Assembly: GCA_011773355.1 (NCBI GenBank)
Contig: WVXT01000031.1
Coordinates: forward strand, 3,672-36,470
Length of the DNA: 32,799 nt
Source of the DNA: a bacterium
GTDB lineage: Bacteria > UBA6262 > WVXT01
Direction of reading: 5' to 3'
Shown: positions 7,516 to 16,760 of the stretch, in pieces
Layout of the letters: every line of letters starts with the position of its first letter
How positions within the stretch are numbered: the stretch's first letter is position 1
Notes under the pieces: model-generated
Seen by the model: the letters and a program-made list of their open reading frames with translations, nothing else
Told to the model about the DNA's origin: nothing
The model's database searches: none
Program-made: the position numbers and the translations under genes

Positions 7516-9951
7516 ATGAGGATTTCTTATAATTGGCTAAAGGAATATGTAGATTTTTCTCTGTCTCCTCCGGAACTGGCTAAACGTCTCACCATGGCCG
7601 GTCTGGAAGTAAGCGATATTGTCTATTTGGGGTCAGAGGTGGAGAACGTAGTCGTTGGTGAAATTCTTTCTCTGAAGCCTATTCCCCAGGCGGATAAATT
7701 AAGTCTTTGCCAGGTTTCCGACGGAAAGCAAATCTTTTCTATAGTTTGTGGAGCAAGTAACATAAAGGTCAAAGATCTGGTTCCTCTGGCCAGAGTGGGA
7801 GCGAAACTTCCTGGAGGCAGAAGAATAAGTAAAGCGAAAATAAGAGGGCAGACTTCTTACGGAATGCTCTGTTCTGAGAAAGAATTGGGCGTTGGAGAAG
7901 ATGCCAGCGGCATTCGTATTCTTCCCCCTGGGTCTAAATTAGGTGCTGACATTAAGAAAGCTTTAACGTTGGAAGAAGTAGTGCTGGAAGTAGAACTGAC
8001 TACTAATCGGTCCGATTGCGCCAGCATATTTGGGATGGCGCGTGAAGTTTCCGCTATTTTGGGTGGTAATTTGAAGCCGCCCAGGATTGAGTTGAAAGAA
8101 AACGGAATTTCTGTTTCTGATTTGGCGAAAGTGGAGATTCTCGCTCCCCAGGCGTGCAGGCGTTATACCGCCAGAATTATTCGCGACCTGAAAGTCGGTC
8201 CTTCTCCTTCCTGGCTAGTTAAGAAATTGGAAACAGTAGGGCTCAGGCCGATTAATAATGTAGTGGATGTGACCAATTATGTTCTGATTGAACTTGGCCA
8301 TCCTCTTCACGCCTTCGATTATGATAAATTGTCTGAGCATAAAATTGTCGTGCGCTTTGCTACCCCTGGCGAGAAACTTTTGACTTTGGATAATGAACAG
8401 AGAAAATTTACAGAAAAGAATCTACTTATTGCTGATGCCAGTCGCCCGGTGGCTTTGGCGGGAATCATAGGAGGGGTAGAGACCAGCGTTGAAGAATCTA
8501 CTAGAAATGTACTTCTGGAAAGCGCTTATTTTGCTCCTCAGGTAGTAAGAAGCACAGCCCGCCAGTTGGGCATTGATACGGAATCATCCTACCGGTTTGA
8601 ACGCGGCGTTGATGTGGAAAACGTCATTGTCGCCTCCAATAGAGCTTGCCAGTTGATTAAGGAACTGGCCGGAGGAAAAATTGCCTCGGGAGTAATCGAC
8701 GTTTACCCTCAGCCATTCTCTCCAGTAGAGATAGATTTTTCCCCGGAAAAGGCCAACCATATTCTGGGCTCTAATATATCCACTAAAGAAATGAGTGAAA
8801 TTTTAACCCGCCTGCGATTTAATGTCTCCCAAAAAGATGGAGAGAAGAGCTTGGGGGTCAAAGTGCCTTCCTATAGGAATGATATCTCCCGCCCCATCGA
8901 CCTGGTGGAAGAAATTGCCCGACTGTATGGATATGATAAGATTCCCTCAGGTATGCCGAAAATAGAGGTTAGCGGTGCAGTTGATGACAAGGTTTTGACG
9001 TTAGAAGACTTTGTAAGAGATGTTTTAACTAGATTGGGATTATGCGAAGTTGTCAGCCGTTCTCTGGTTAGTCCGGAATATTATAATGAACTGGACATCG
9101 CTATTCCCTCCGAGTTTAAAGGAACTGTGGAGATTACTAATCCTTTGTCTCGAGAACAGAGTCTTTTACGCACTTCCCTTCTGCCGGGTCTATTAGCGGT
9201 CCTGAAATGGAATTTAAACCATGGTGTGCCTGGTATGAAAATATTCGAAATAGGACGTGTCTTTTTTCCGGGAAAAGATGTGCCGCAGGAGAAAAGGGTT
9301 TTGGCGGGTGTGCTGGTTGGTAGTCAGGAAGAGCGATATTGGGAAGATTCTTCAAAAGCTATCGATTTTTACTATGTTAAAGGTATTGTGGATTCCCTGT
9401 TAGGAGAGCTAGGTGTTATTCCCGAACGTCGGGGAGAATCCGGGATAGAGAAAAGCAGCCATTTTCTTCTGGAACAGGGAATTTCAAATAAGATAATGGT
9501 AAACAATGAACATCTGGGCGATTTAGGGGAATTAGTTAGTAAGGTCTCCCGGAAAATGGAATTTAGAGACAAGGTATACATTTTTGAGTTAGATTTTGAC
9601 AAATTGTGTGCACTCATGGAGATTAAGAAAAAATATGAGAGAACGTCGAGGTTTCCCTGGGTTTCCAGGGATATTGCTTTGGTAGTTCCTCAAGGCTTGA
9701 CATTTGGAGAGATTTTTGTTAAAATAAAAAAGGCTGGAGGTGAACTGGTTGGGGACATAAAACTTTTCGATGTCTATTTCGGAAAACAGATTGAGCCCGG
9801 GAAGAAGGGGCTAGCTTGTAAAATTATTTATCAATCTATGGAAAAGACTTTGAAGGATGAAGAAGTAAATAGTTTGCATACGAAAATAGTGGAAACATTG
9901 GAAAGAGATTTAAAAGTAAAAGTGAGAAAACAGAACTTGCTCGGGAAATAA
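7516..9951 (+). CDS. pheT: Phenylalanine--tRNA ligase beta subunit
   Basis: An 811-residue protein of normal length for bacterial PheT, which forms the alpha2-beta2 enzyme that charges tRNA-Phe and edits Tyr-tRNA. In order: an N-terminal EMAP/tRNA-binding fold (VVVGEILSLKPIPQADKLSLCQV near residue 45), the B3/B4 editing domain (NNVVDVTNYVLIELGHPLHAFD near 250), the B5 domain, a catalytic-like core, and a C-terminal anticodon-binding domain (SRFPWVSRDIALVVP near 710). GAGGGG precedes ATG 7516. The usual upstream partner pheS is absent; the gene follows the PPi-type phosphofructokinase and repeat C. Downstream is the frequent pheT-zapA arrangement. Confidence 0.96.
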   Translation: MRISYNWLKEYVDFSLSPPELAKRLTMAGLEVSDIVYLGSEVENVVVGEILSLKPIPQADKLSLCQVSDGKQIFSIVCGASNIKVKDLVPLARVGAKLPGGRRISKAKIRGQTSYGMLCSEKELGVGEDASGIRILPPGSKLGADIKKALTLEEVVLEVELTTNRSDCASIFGMAREVSAILGGNLKPPRIELKENGISVSDLAKVEILAPQACRRYTARIIRDLKVGPSPSWLVKKLETVGLRPINNVVDVTNYVLIELGHPLHAFDYDKLSEHKIVVRFATPGEKLLTLDNEQRKFTEKNLLIADASRPVALAGIIGGVETSVEESTRNVLLESAYFAPQVVRSTARQLGIDTESSYRFERGVDVENVIVASNRACQLIKELAGGKIASGVIDVYPQPFSPVEIDFSPEKANHILGSNISTKEMSEILTRLRFNVSQKDGEKSLGVKVPSYRNDISRPIDLVEEIARLYGYDKIPSGMPKIEVSGAVDDKVLTLEDFVRDVLTRLGLCEVVSRSLVSPEYYNELDIAIPSEFKGTVEITNPLSREQSLLRTSLLPGLLAVLKWNLNHGVPGMKIFEIGRVFFPGKDVPQEKRVLAGVLVGSQEERYWEDSSKAIDFYYVKGIVDSLLGELGVIPERRGESGIEKSSHFLLEQGISNKIMVNNEHLGDLGELVSKVSRKMEFRDKVYIFELDFDKLCALMEIKKKYERTSRFPWVSRDIALVVPQGLTFGEIFVKIKKAGGELVGDIKLFDVYFGKQIEPGKKGLACKIIYQSMEKTLKDEEVNSLHTKIVETLERDLKVKVRKQNLLGK

Positions 9952-9958
9952 GAGGAAA

Positions 9959-10207
9959 ATGAAAGGGTATAATGTTGTCAGGAAAAAGATAGAGGACATT
10001 GTTGTATTAGTCAATTCGCTGAAACAGGAAAAAGCAAAGTTACTGGAAGAGATTGAAAGACAAAAAGAAGATATCAAATCTATGGAAGGAGAGAATAAAA
10101 CAGCAAAGAAAATAGTCGCTGAAGCAGAGCGCTTGGAAAAAGAAAAAAAAGCAGTTAAGGAAAGACTCCGGGTTTTGCTTGATCGATTAGAGAAAATGAA
10201 AGTGTAA
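9959..10207 (+). CDS. Small coiled-coil protein (ZapB-like in shape)
   Basis: An 82-residue, highly charged protein, helical throughout, with heptad-like spacing of leucine, isoleucine and valine (KKIEDIVVLVNSLKQEKAKL and onward). No catalytic motif is seen. AGAGG precedes the ATG, which lies 7 bases after the pheT stop and 24 bases before zapA. A short coiled coil next to zapA suggests a divisome-associated role like ZapB, but this rests on shape and position only. Confidence 0.7.
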   Translation: MKGYNVVRKKIEDIVVLVNSLKQEKAKLLEEIERQKEDIKSMEGENKTAKKIVAEAERLEKEKKAVKERLRVLLDRLEKMKV

Positions 10208-10231
10208 TCCTGGCACAGGTACGAGGGTTAG

Positions 10232-10531
10232 ATGCTCAAGAAAGATGAGGATAAGATTCCAGTAAAGATATATAACCGTGAATTCGTAATCGAAGGGGGC
10301 AATTGGGACCCTTTATATGTTTCGGCGTTGGCGAAATACGTTGATGATCAGATGAACAGAATAGCTAACACATCAAACATTGTAGATACAAGCCGAGTAG
10401 CAGTTTTGGCTGCTTTAAATATTGCTGATGAATTGTTCAGGTTGAGAGAGAGTAAGGATACCAGTGGCCAGGAAATATCAAAAAGATCTGATGAATTAAT
10501 CAAGCTGCTCGATCAAGCGTTAAAAAAATAG
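10232..10531 (+). CDS. zapA: Cell division protein ZapA
   Basis: A 99-residue protein matching the ZapA fold. The N-terminal strand region is PVKIYNREFVIEGG, followed by the diagnostic helix entry YVSALAKYVDDQMNRIA and the helix VAVLAALNIADELFRLRE, then a short coiled coil. ZapA binds FtsZ and promotes bundling of filaments at the division site. GAGGG lies five bases before ATG 10232. Its neighbours support the call: pheT and a coiled-coil gene upstream, and a 6S-like RNA directly downstream, as in the zapA-ssrS-ygfA order of gammaproteobacteria. Confidence 0.9.
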   Translation: MLKKDEDKIPVKIYNREFVIEGGNWDPLYVSALAKYVDDQMNRIANTSNIVDTSRVAVLAALNIADELFRLRESKDTSGQEISKRSDELIKLLDQALKK

Positions 10532-10565
10532 TTTCTATATTATTTAAATATGGTAGGTTTTTGTG

Positions 10566-10722
10566 GTCCCTGCGATGTGCGTGATGTGTTGACTATTTTA
10601 AGCCGACAAGTATAATTCAGGGAATCCGGAGTCTCTGGTAATCGTGGTTATCGGAGCAGGATACCCACTTTGAGTTGGGCCTTTAAAACAGTCAGACACA
10701 CGGCAGAGCGGGGACTTTTTTT
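10566..10722 (+). ncRNA. ssrS: 6S RNA (SsrS-like), ending in a U-run
   Basis: A rod-shaped RNA can be drawn. The end stem is GTCCCTGC (10566-10573) with GCGGGGAC (10708-10715). The inner closing stem is 10586-10604 with 10678-10699 (GTGT/ACAC, TGACT/AGTCA, TTTTAA/TTAAAA, GCC/GGC). There is a central bubble (10605-10619 and 10667-10677), then GGG..CC/GG..CCC, then a 9-bp apical hairpin (10633-10656). U7 follows directly at 10716-10722. 6S RNA binds sigma70-RNA polymerase by mimicking an open promoter. The motifs AGCCGA and GCCTTTAAAAC resemble E. coli 6S as I remember it. The position between zapA and a ygfA-type gene (with rarA inserted) is the classic 6S location. The 5' end is inferred from pairing. 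Confidence 0.8.
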
Positions 10723-10742
10723 AATATAAGTCGAGGTAGGGA

Positions 10743-12119
10743 ATGGAACTTTTTGCCAAGCAAGAATTAGAAACTATTAGAGATGTGCCTTTGGCTTTGA
10801 AGATGTCTCCCAGGAGACTTTCCCAGTTTGTGGGGCAGGAGCACATTTTAGGCAAGGGTAAACTACTCAGGCGAGCTATTGAGGCGGATAGAATTGTCTC
10901 TCTCATTTTCTATGGCCCATCAGGATGTGGTAAATCGGCACTGGCCAGAATAATCGCTGAACGGACGAAAGCGCACTTTGAAGAGCTAAATGCGGTGACT
11001 TCCGGGGTTGCTGATTTGAGAAAGATAATTGAGAGAGCCTGGCAAAAAATAAAGTTTTCTGGTCAGAAAACAATTCTACTAATCGATGAACTGCACCATT
11101 TTAACCGAAGCCAGCAAGACGCCCTGTTGCCAGACGTGGAGAAAGGGACAGTTACCCTGATTGGCATCACTACGGAGAATCCTTATTTTTATATTAATTC
11201 CCGGTTGCTTTCCCGTTCCCAGATTTTCGAATTTAAACCTCTGAGTAATGAGGAGCTAAAAGTTATTCTGAACAGGGCAATCGAGGACAGAGAGAACGGC
11301 CTGGGAAAGACGAGAATAAAAATTACTCCCCAGGCGCTAGACCATCTGATAAAAACTGCAAATGGCGACGCCAGGAGAGCGTTGAATGCGCTGGAAGTGG
11401 GAGTGATGACTACAAAACCGGGCCGAAGTGGAGAGATTAACTTTACCTTATCAGTTGCTGAAGAATCGATCCAGAAAAAGGCTGTGGTCTACGACAAGAA
11501 AGGGGATGAACATTACGATACGATATCGGCTTTTATTAAAAGCATGAGAGGTTCTGACCCGGATGCAACTTTATACTGGTTAGCAAAGATGATATACGCT
11601 GGTGAAGACCCACGGTTTATTGCCAGAAGGATTGTGATTTGTGCCAGTGAAGATGTAGGCAATGCAGACCCGCAAGCCCTGGTAGTAGCCAGTGCAGCTC
11701 TGGAAGCTTGCGAATTCTTGGGAATGCCCGAAGCCAAGATACCACTTGCTCAGGCGGCAATATATATTGCTTGCGCCCCGAAGTCTAATGCGGCTTACAA
11801 AGGAATAGATAAGGCTTTGACCGATATAGAAGAGAAGAAAGTTCTTAAGCCTCCGAAATATTTGACTAAGGTTGGACAGAAAGATTATAAATATCCTCAC
11901 AGTTACGCAAAAGGATGGGTGAAACAGGACTATTTGCCCGTGAAACGCAGGTACTATTTTCCCACAGAAGAAGGCTATGAGGCGAAGATTAAGAAGAGGA
12001 TGGAGGAACTGGAATCCCGGATTGCCAGGAGTGATAAGCCCTCCCAGAGGCAGAAGACAGGCCATTACGAGAAAAAAGCGAGCGGGCAAGGAAAGAGGGA
12101 TAAAGGCAGAACTTCTTGA
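10743..12119 (+). CDS. rarA: Replication-associated recombination protein A (AAA+ ATPase, MgsA/WRNIP1 family)
   Basis: A 458-residue clamp-loader-like ATPase that acts at stalled replication forks. It has Walker A GPSGCGKS at residues 58-65, and Walker [21 protein letters not shown], which is the RarA signature with His where Arg is common. Then come the sensor region [20 protein letters not shown], followed by [12 protein letters not shown] and the C-terminal tetramer domain ([23 protein letters not shown], then [18 protein letters not shown]). The last ~40 residues are a basic, Gln/Lys-rich tail. ATG 10743 has GAGGTAGGG just upstream. The gene starts 20 bases after the 6S-like RNA and ends 3 bases before the cyclo-ligase gene. 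Confidence 0.95.
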   Translation: MELFAKQELETIRDVPLALKMSPRRLSQFVGQEHILGKGKLLRRAIEADRIVSLIFYGPSGCGKSALARIIAERTKAHFEELNAVTSGVADLRKIIERAWQKIKFSGQKTILLIDELHHFNRSQQDALLPDVEKGTVTLIGITTENPYFYINSRLLSRSQIFEFKPLSNEELKVILNRAIEDRENGLGKTRIKITPQALDHLIKTANGDARRALNALEVGVMTTKPGRSGEINFTLSVAEESIQKKAVVYDKKGDEHYDTISAFIKSMRGSDPDATLYWLAKMIYAGEDPRFIARRIVICASEDVGNADPQALVVASAALEACEFLGMPEAKIPLAQAAIYIACAPKSNAAYKGIDKALTDIEEKKVLKPPKYLTKVGQKDYKYPHSYAKGWVKQDYLPVKRRYYFPTEEGYEAKIKKRMEELESRIARSDKPSQRQKTGHYEKKASGQGKRDKGRTS

Positions 12120-12122
12120 AAA

Positions 12123-12728
12123 ATGGAGGAGAAAAAAAGAAAGCTCAGGAAAGAATTCCTGAAGAAGAGAGATAACCTCTCCCGTGAGGAAATAGAATCT
12201 AACAGCGGGAAAATCGAAAAGAGGCTCTTTGCCTTACCTGAGTTCCATCGGGCAAAGACGGTTATGTTTTATGTGTCTTTTCGCAGCGAAGTGGCAACAG
12301 GGAAAATGATGAGAAATGCAATGAAATTGAAAAAGAGGATAGCAGTACCTGTGGTGCATGGAGAAAAGATAGTGGCATGCGAGATTAGAAATCCAAGAAA
12401 AGAACTCACCAAGGGAAGTTTTGGAATAAGAGAGCCGAAGAAAGAGTTCAGAAGGAGGGTGAATAGAAAAGAGATTGATGTGGTAGTTGTTCCTGGAGTA
12501 GTCTTTGATAACAGGGGAGGTCGCCTGGGGTATGGGAGAGGATACTATGATCGATTTTTGGGAAGTAAATCGACAAAAGTGACGATGAATCGCTCTCATA
12601 AATGCGCGCTGATTGGACTCGCTTTCGATTTGCAGATTGCCAGGAAAATTCCTCTCAAAAAGAAAGATGTGAAGGTTAATAAAATAATTACTGAAAGTAG
12701 GATAATAAACTGCAAGAATCGGCCATAA
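12123..12728 (+). CDS. ygfA: 5-formyltetrahydrofolate cyclo-ligase family protein
   Basis: A 201-residue protein of the family that uses ATP to convert 5-formyl-THF to 5,10-methenyl-THF, returning a storage or inhibitory folate to one-carbon metabolism. The N-terminus KKRKLRKEFLKKRDNLS is typical, followed by FYVSFRSEVATGKMM and the signature GVVFDNRGGRLGYGRGYYDRFL near residue 120-140. A basic insertion (KSTKVTMNRSHKC) follows the signature. It is 3 bases from rarA and surely in the same transcript. In enterobacteria the gene directly follows the 6S RNA gene; here rarA is between. Confidence 0.9.
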   Translation: MEEKKRKLRKEFLKKRDNLSREEIESNSGKIEKRLFALPEFHRAKTVMFYVSFRSEVATGKMMRNAMKLKKRIAVPVVHGEKIVACEIRNPRKELTKGSFGIREPKKEFRRRVNRKEIDVVVVPGVVFDNRGGRLGYGRGYYDRFLGSKSTKVTMNRSHKCALIGLAFDLQIARKIPLKKKDVKVNKIITESRIINCKNRP

Positions 12729-12824
12729 GCAAATTCTAATAGTCGTATCATCGAATTTCTCGTATCTCCAATAAGAACAACTTGAGCATGGTGATTTTCC
12801 GCAGATGTATATAGGGAGGAGGAA

Positions 12825-14381
12825 ATGAATAATCTAATCTTGATTGGTGCGGGTTGCCTTCTATTGGGAATATTGGTAGGATATATTTTGAGATTTATTT
12901 ATGCGAGACTTCAGGCATCATCGGTTGAAGCACAGTCGAAAAGGATAATCGATTCCGCCCGGAGAGACGCAGAATCGAAAAAGAAAGAAGGCATCCTGGA
13001 AGTAAAAGATGAGATGCACAGAGCAAGGATTAAATTTGAAGAAGAGACGAGAAGTCGACGGAAAGAATTAGAAGGTCTGGAAAATCGGTTAGCACAGAAG
13101 GATGAAAATCTAGACCGTAAAGTTGAGATCCTGGAGAAGAAAGAAAGAGAAATTACCAAGAAGGAGAGATACGTTTTAGGAAAGGAGAAACATTGCGAAG
13201 ATGAGGCAAAGAGATTAGCTGAAGCAAGAGAGGAACAGAAAAGGGTATTGGAAAGGTTAGCCAGGATGACCCCCGAAGAAGCAAAGAAAGTTCTCTTGGC
13301 CAGTATGGAGGAAGAAGCTAAGAAAGAATCGGCGACGATTATTAGACGGATGGAGCAAGAAGCTGTAGAAACTGCAACAAGAAAAGCTAAAGGGATTTTG
13401 AGTCAGGCTATCCAGCGTTGTGCTGTGGAGCACACTGCGGATATCACCGTCTCCACAGTTTCCTTGCCTGATGACGAAATGAAAGGCCGGGTGATAGGAC
13501 GGGAAGGCAGGAATATTCGGGCTTTCGAGAACGCTACGGGAGTTGATTTGATAATTGACGACACTCCTGAAGCAATTGCACTTTCTGCCTTTGATGGGGT
13601 GAGAAGGGAAATTGCCCGGGTTGCTCTGGAGAGACTAATTGCCGATGGCAGGATTCACCCGGCAAGGATTGAAGAAATTGTAGAAAAAGTAAAGAAAGAG
13701 ATGGAAGCACATCTAAAGTCAGTGGGAGAACAAGCGGCATTTGATGTCGGCGTTCAAGGTCTCCACTCGGAAATAATCAGGTTGATAGGCAGGCTTAAAT
13801 ATCGGACCAGTTATGGTCAGAATGTTCTACAGCATTCTTTAGAGGTAGCTCACGTAGCCTCTGTATTGGCTGGCGAATTAGGCCTGGATGGGAAATTTGC
13901 CAGACGGGCGGGATTGATACATGATATAGGTAAATCGATCGATCGCGACGTCGAGGGAACGCATGCCCAGATTGGTGCAGATTTGGCAAGAAAACATAAC
14001 GAATCCTCGAAAATGATCAATGCCATTGCTGCTCATCACGAAGACTGCCAGGCTCAGAGCATAGAAGCAGTCTTGCTGCAAGCTGCTGATGCAGTCTCTG
14101 CTTCCCGGCCAGGTTCTCGGAGAGAATCGCTGGAATACTATTTAAAGAGACTGGAAAAGTTAGAAAATGTAGCCAATTCTTTTCGAGGAGTAGAGAAAGC
14201 TTATGCCATTCAGGCAGGACGAGAAGTAAGGATTATTGTGGAACCGGAAGAGGTGGAGGACAGTATGGTGCAAACTCTGGCCAGGGAAATAGCCAAGAAA
14301 ATCGAGAAAGAAATAGAATATCCCGGCCAGATAAAAGTCACGGTTGTCAGAGAAACGAGAGCCATAGAGACGGCAAAATAG
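12825..14381 (+). CDS. rny: Ribonuclease Y
   Basis: A 518-residue membrane-anchored endoribonuclease that initiates mRNA decay. In order: an N-terminal transmembrane helix (residues ~3-25), a long charged coiled coil (~30-200), a KH RNA-binding domain ([15 protein letters not shown] near 220), and an HD phosphohydrolase domain with HD at 366-367 ([12 protein letters not shown]) and AIAAHHED downstream. Length is normal. GGGAGGAGG directly precedes ATG 12825. The 96-base gap upstream holds only weak promoter-like matches. The next gene is the YmdB-type phosphodiesterase, the same order as in B. subtilis. Confidence 0.96.
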   Translation: MNNLILIGAGCLLLGILVGYILRFIYARLQASSVEAQSKRIIDSARRDAESKKKEGILEVKDEMHRARIKFEEETRSRRKELEGLENRLAQKDENLDRKVEILEKKEREITKKERYVLGKEKHCEDEAKRLAEAREEQKRVLERLARMTPEEAKKVLLASMEEEAKKESATIIRRMEQEAVETATRKAKGILSQAIQRCAVEHTADITVSTVSLPDDEMKGRVIGREGRNIRAFENATGVDLIIDDTPEAIALSAFDGVRREIARVALERLIADGRIHPARIEEIVEKVKKEMEAHLKSVGEQAAFDVGVQGLHSEIIRLIGRLKYRTSYGQNVLQHSLEVAHVASVLAGELGLDGKFARRAGLIHDIGKSIDRDVEGTHAQIGADLARKHNESSKMINAIAAHHEDCQAQSIEAVLLQAADAVSASRPGSRRESLEYYLKRLEKLENVANSFRGVEKAYAIQAGREVRIIVEPEEVEDSMVQTLAREIAKKIEKEIEYPGQIKVTVVRETRAIETAK

Positions 14382-14384
14382 GGA

Positions 14385-14419
14385 AGTAGCTCGGGATTTG
14401 GTCGCTGGCTACACCAAAT
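14385..14419. repeat. Palindromic remnant related to element B
   Basis: Starts 3 bases after the rny stop. GTAGC pairs with GCTAC (14386-14412) and ATTTGGT (14396-14402) with ACCAAAT (14413-14419). The right half (GTCGCT....ACACCAAAT) matches 4100-4114 in element B apart from a 4-base insertion. Confidence 0.6.
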
Positions 14420-14446
14420 GCCTGGCGATAAGATGAAGGAGAAAAG

Positions 14447-15250
14447 GTGAAAATATTATTTATTGCTGATATTATTGGTAAGCCGGGTAGGGAAGTAGTG
14501 AAAAATATTCTTCCAAAAGTGATGAGGGAGGAAAAGGTCCAGTTTGTGATTGCCAATTGTGAAAATGCAGCAGGCGGTTTCGGTCTCACCCCTAAGATTT
14601 CCCGTGAGATATCTTCAGCGGGAGTGGATGTAATTACTATGGGCAATCACGTATGGGCAAGGAAGGAGATTTCAGAAATAATTGAAGAAGAGAATATCTT
14701 GAGGCCGGCAAATTTTCCCCCCGAAGTCCCGGGAAAAGGGTGGACGATTATTCAAGCGGGCGATGGAACAAAAGTTGGCATCGTAAATCTTATGGGCAGG
14801 GTTTATATGTCCACTTTAGAGTGTCCCTTCCGTACAGCTGATGGGATTATAGAAGGAATCAGTAAACAGACAAAGATAATAGTTGTAGATATGCATGCGG
14901 AAATTACTTCAGAAAAAGTTGCAATGGGTTGGTACCTGGATGGTAAAGTGAGCGCAGTAATAGGCACTCATACTCACGTTCCTACTGCCGATGAACGAGT
15001 TCTTCCGCAGGGCACAGCTTATATCACCGATATAGGAATGACCGGGCCCCTCGATTCGGTCATTGGCATAAAAAAGGAGATTATACTGAAGAAGTATTTG
15101 ACCCAGATGCCCATGAGGTTTGAAGTGGCAAAAGATGATTTAGTTTTTGCCGGAGTAGTGATGGAAATCGAGGAGAAAACAGGAAAGGCTAAAAGCATAA
15201 GGAGAATTGCTAAGCCATTTGAAGGAAGAATAGAAGAGAGTAAGGAGTGA
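14447..15250 (+). CDS. ymdB: YmdB/TIGR00282-family metallophosphoesterase
   Basis: A 267-residue protein of the YmdB family of dinuclear-metal phosphodiesterases; B. subtilis YmdB hydrolyses 2',3'-cAMP and influences biofilm and motility choices. Metal ligands are visible in order: Asp8 (FIADIIGKPG), the Glu/Asn of NCENAAGG, GNHVWARKEI, DMHAE and IGTHTHVPTADE. The gene uses GTG 14447 with AAGGAG upstream. It follows rny as in Firmicutes and overlaps the context of xseA with a 3-base gap. The substrate in this organism is not shown by sequence. Confidence 0.92.
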   Translation: MKILFIADIIGKPGREVVKNILPKVMREEKVQFVIANCENAAGGFGLTPKISREISSAGVDVITMGNHVWARKEISEIIEEENILRPANFPPEVPGKGWTIIQAGDGTKVGIVNLMGRVYMSTLECPFRTADGIIEGISKQTKIIVVDMHAEITSEKVAMGWYLDGKVSAVIGTHTHVPTADERVLPQGTAYITDIGMTGPLDSVIGIKKEIILKKYLTQMPMRFEVAKDDLVFAGVVMEIEEKTGKAKSIRRIAKPFEGRIEESKE

Positions 15251-15253
15251 AAG

Positions 15254-16504
15254 GTGGAAGAGCCAAGAAAAATCTATAAAGTGTCGGAGATAAACAAAAT
15301 AGCCAAGAATCTCCTGGAAGGAGAATTTCCGGATATTTGGCTTGAAGGAGAGATATCTAATCTTACCCTCCACTCTTCAGGTCATCTCTATTTTAGTTTG
15401 AAGGACGAAGAAGCTCAGATAAATGCCATAATGTATAAGTGGCAGGCTGGACAATTGGAGTTTATGCCCGAAAGTGGAATGAAAGTAATTGCCCAGGGGA
15501 AGATAAGTGTTTTCGTAAAGGGTGGAAGATACCAGATTATTGTATATGACCTTAAACCTATAGGCATAGGCGCTTTGCAGCAAGCGTTCGAACAATTAAA
15601 GCGGAAACTGGATAAAGAAGGCCTATTCGATAAAGCGCGCAAAAGACCAATACCTATGTTACCTCAAAAGATCGGCATAGTTACATCGCCTACGGGAGCA
15701 GCAATCCGTGATATATTGAATATAATTGAGCGCAGATTTGCCAATGTACACATTTTGATCAATCCGGTCAGAGTTCAGGGTGACCAGGCGGCCGGGGAGA
15801 TTGCCGATGCAATAACCTATATTAACGAACATTTTCCCTCCCTGGATGTGCTAATCGTGGGAAGGGGTGGCGGATCGCTAGAGGACCTTTGGTCTTTTAA
15901 TAGGGAAATTGTTGCCCGGGCCATCTATGACTCCAGGATTCCTGTGATTTCCGCTGTCGGTCATGAAATCGATTATACTATCGCTGATTTCGTTGCCGAC
16001 CTTCGTGCACCCACGCCATCAGCTGCGGCCGAATTGGTAGTCGCCAATAAAATCGAGCTGGAAAAGAGAATGCTGCTCCTGACTTCTAAGATTAAATCGT
16101 CCATGACGCACGAATTGGATGAACTGACCAGCCAGTACAGACGTCTTGCGGACAGTAGAATCTTTATTCATCCTGAAGAACTATACTCGCAATTTCAGCA
16201 GGATATAGATTACTATTTGGAAAAAATAATTTCCCACTGTAGGCATTTTTTTGATTTCCAGAGCGAGAGGTTAAATTCACTTATGGGAAAGTTAGATGTT
16301 CTTTCCCCACTGCATATTTTAGCCAGGGGGTACAGCATCACCTATAAATTGCCGGGAAATGAGATTTTAAAGAGCATATCTCAAGTTACAATGAAGGATA
16401 AGGTAAAAGTTAAGCTACATCGGGGCGAAATAATCTGCACGGTAGAAGAGACAGACATGCCAGTGGAGAAAGAAACAGAAAAAAGAGGGGTGAAAGGAGA
16501 GTAG
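15254..16504 (+). CDS. xseA: Exodeoxyribonuclease VII large subunit
   Basis: A 416-residue protein. The N-terminal OB fold (DIWLEGEISNLTLHSSGHLYFSLKDE) is followed by the catalytic region with KIGIVTSPTGAAIRDI, VGRGGGSLEDLWSFN, ISAVGHEIDYTIADFVADLRAPTPSAAAELV. A coiled coil and the C-terminal ARGYSI segment follow. With XseB it degrades single-stranded DNA from both ends. It uses GTG 15254 with AAGGAG a few bases upstream. It is followed after one base by xseB. Confidence 0.96.
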   Translation: MEEPRKIYKVSEINKIAKNLLEGEFPDIWLEGEISNLTLHSSGHLYFSLKDEEAQINAIMYKWQAGQLEFMPESGMKVIAQGKISVFVKGGRYQIIVYDLKPIGIGALQQAFEQLKRKLDKEGLFDKARKRPIPMLPQKIGIVTSPTGAAIRDILNIIERRFANVHILINPVRVQGDQAAGEIADAITYINEHFPSLDVLIVGRGGGSLEDLWSFNREIVARAIYDSRIPVISAVGHEIDYTIADFVADLRAPTPSAAAELVVANKIELEKRMLLLTSKIKSSMTHELDELTSQYRRLADSRIFIHPEELYSQFQQDIDYYLEKIISHCRHFFDFQSERLNSLMGKLDVLSPLHILARGYSITYKLPGNEILKSISQVTMKDKVKVKLHRGEIICTVEETDMPVEKETEKRGVKGE

Positions 16505-16505
16505 A

Positions 16506-16760
16506 ATGGAGGAGATGAAGTTTGAAGAGGCGATAGGTAGATTGGAAAAGATAGTGCAACAGCTGGAGGAAGGAGAAAAGTCTCTTGAGGATTCTTTGAA
16601 ATTATTTGAAGAAGGGATAAAATTATCAAAATTTTGTTCAGGGAAACTGGAAGAAGCGAAAAAGAAAATTGAGATTTTGACCAAATCTGATAAGGGAGAG
16701 GCAGTAACAAAACCTTTCAATCTGGAAGAAGAGATAGAAGAGGAAGAGACTGATTCTTGA
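16506..16760 (+). CDS. xseB: Exodeoxyribonuclease VII small subunit
   Basis: An 84-residue protein with the family pattern FEEAIGRLEKIVQQLEEGEKSLEDSLKLFEEGIKLSKFC, a helical hairpin that binds the coiled coil of XseA. The C-terminus is a glutamate-rich tail. It begins one base after the xseA stop and its own stop overlaps the TTG start assigned to ispA by 4 bases. Confidence 0.95.
   Translation: MEEMKFEEAIGRLEKIVQQLEEGEKSLEDSLKLFEEGIKLSKFCSGKLEEAKKKIEILTKSDKGEAVTKPFNLEEEIEEEETDS

Noticed and set aside
10589-10616. Sigma70 promoter TTGACT-N16-TATAAT
   Set aside because: Not called as a DNA promoter because the boxes fall inside a well-paired 6S-like RNA, and the U-run terminator needs the upstream arm at 10566-10573. 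Kept as a finding because the alternative is real.
11580-12089. Minus-strand frame of 169 codons
   Set aside because: It is a shadow of the rarA C-terminal region. No motif or start signal supports it.
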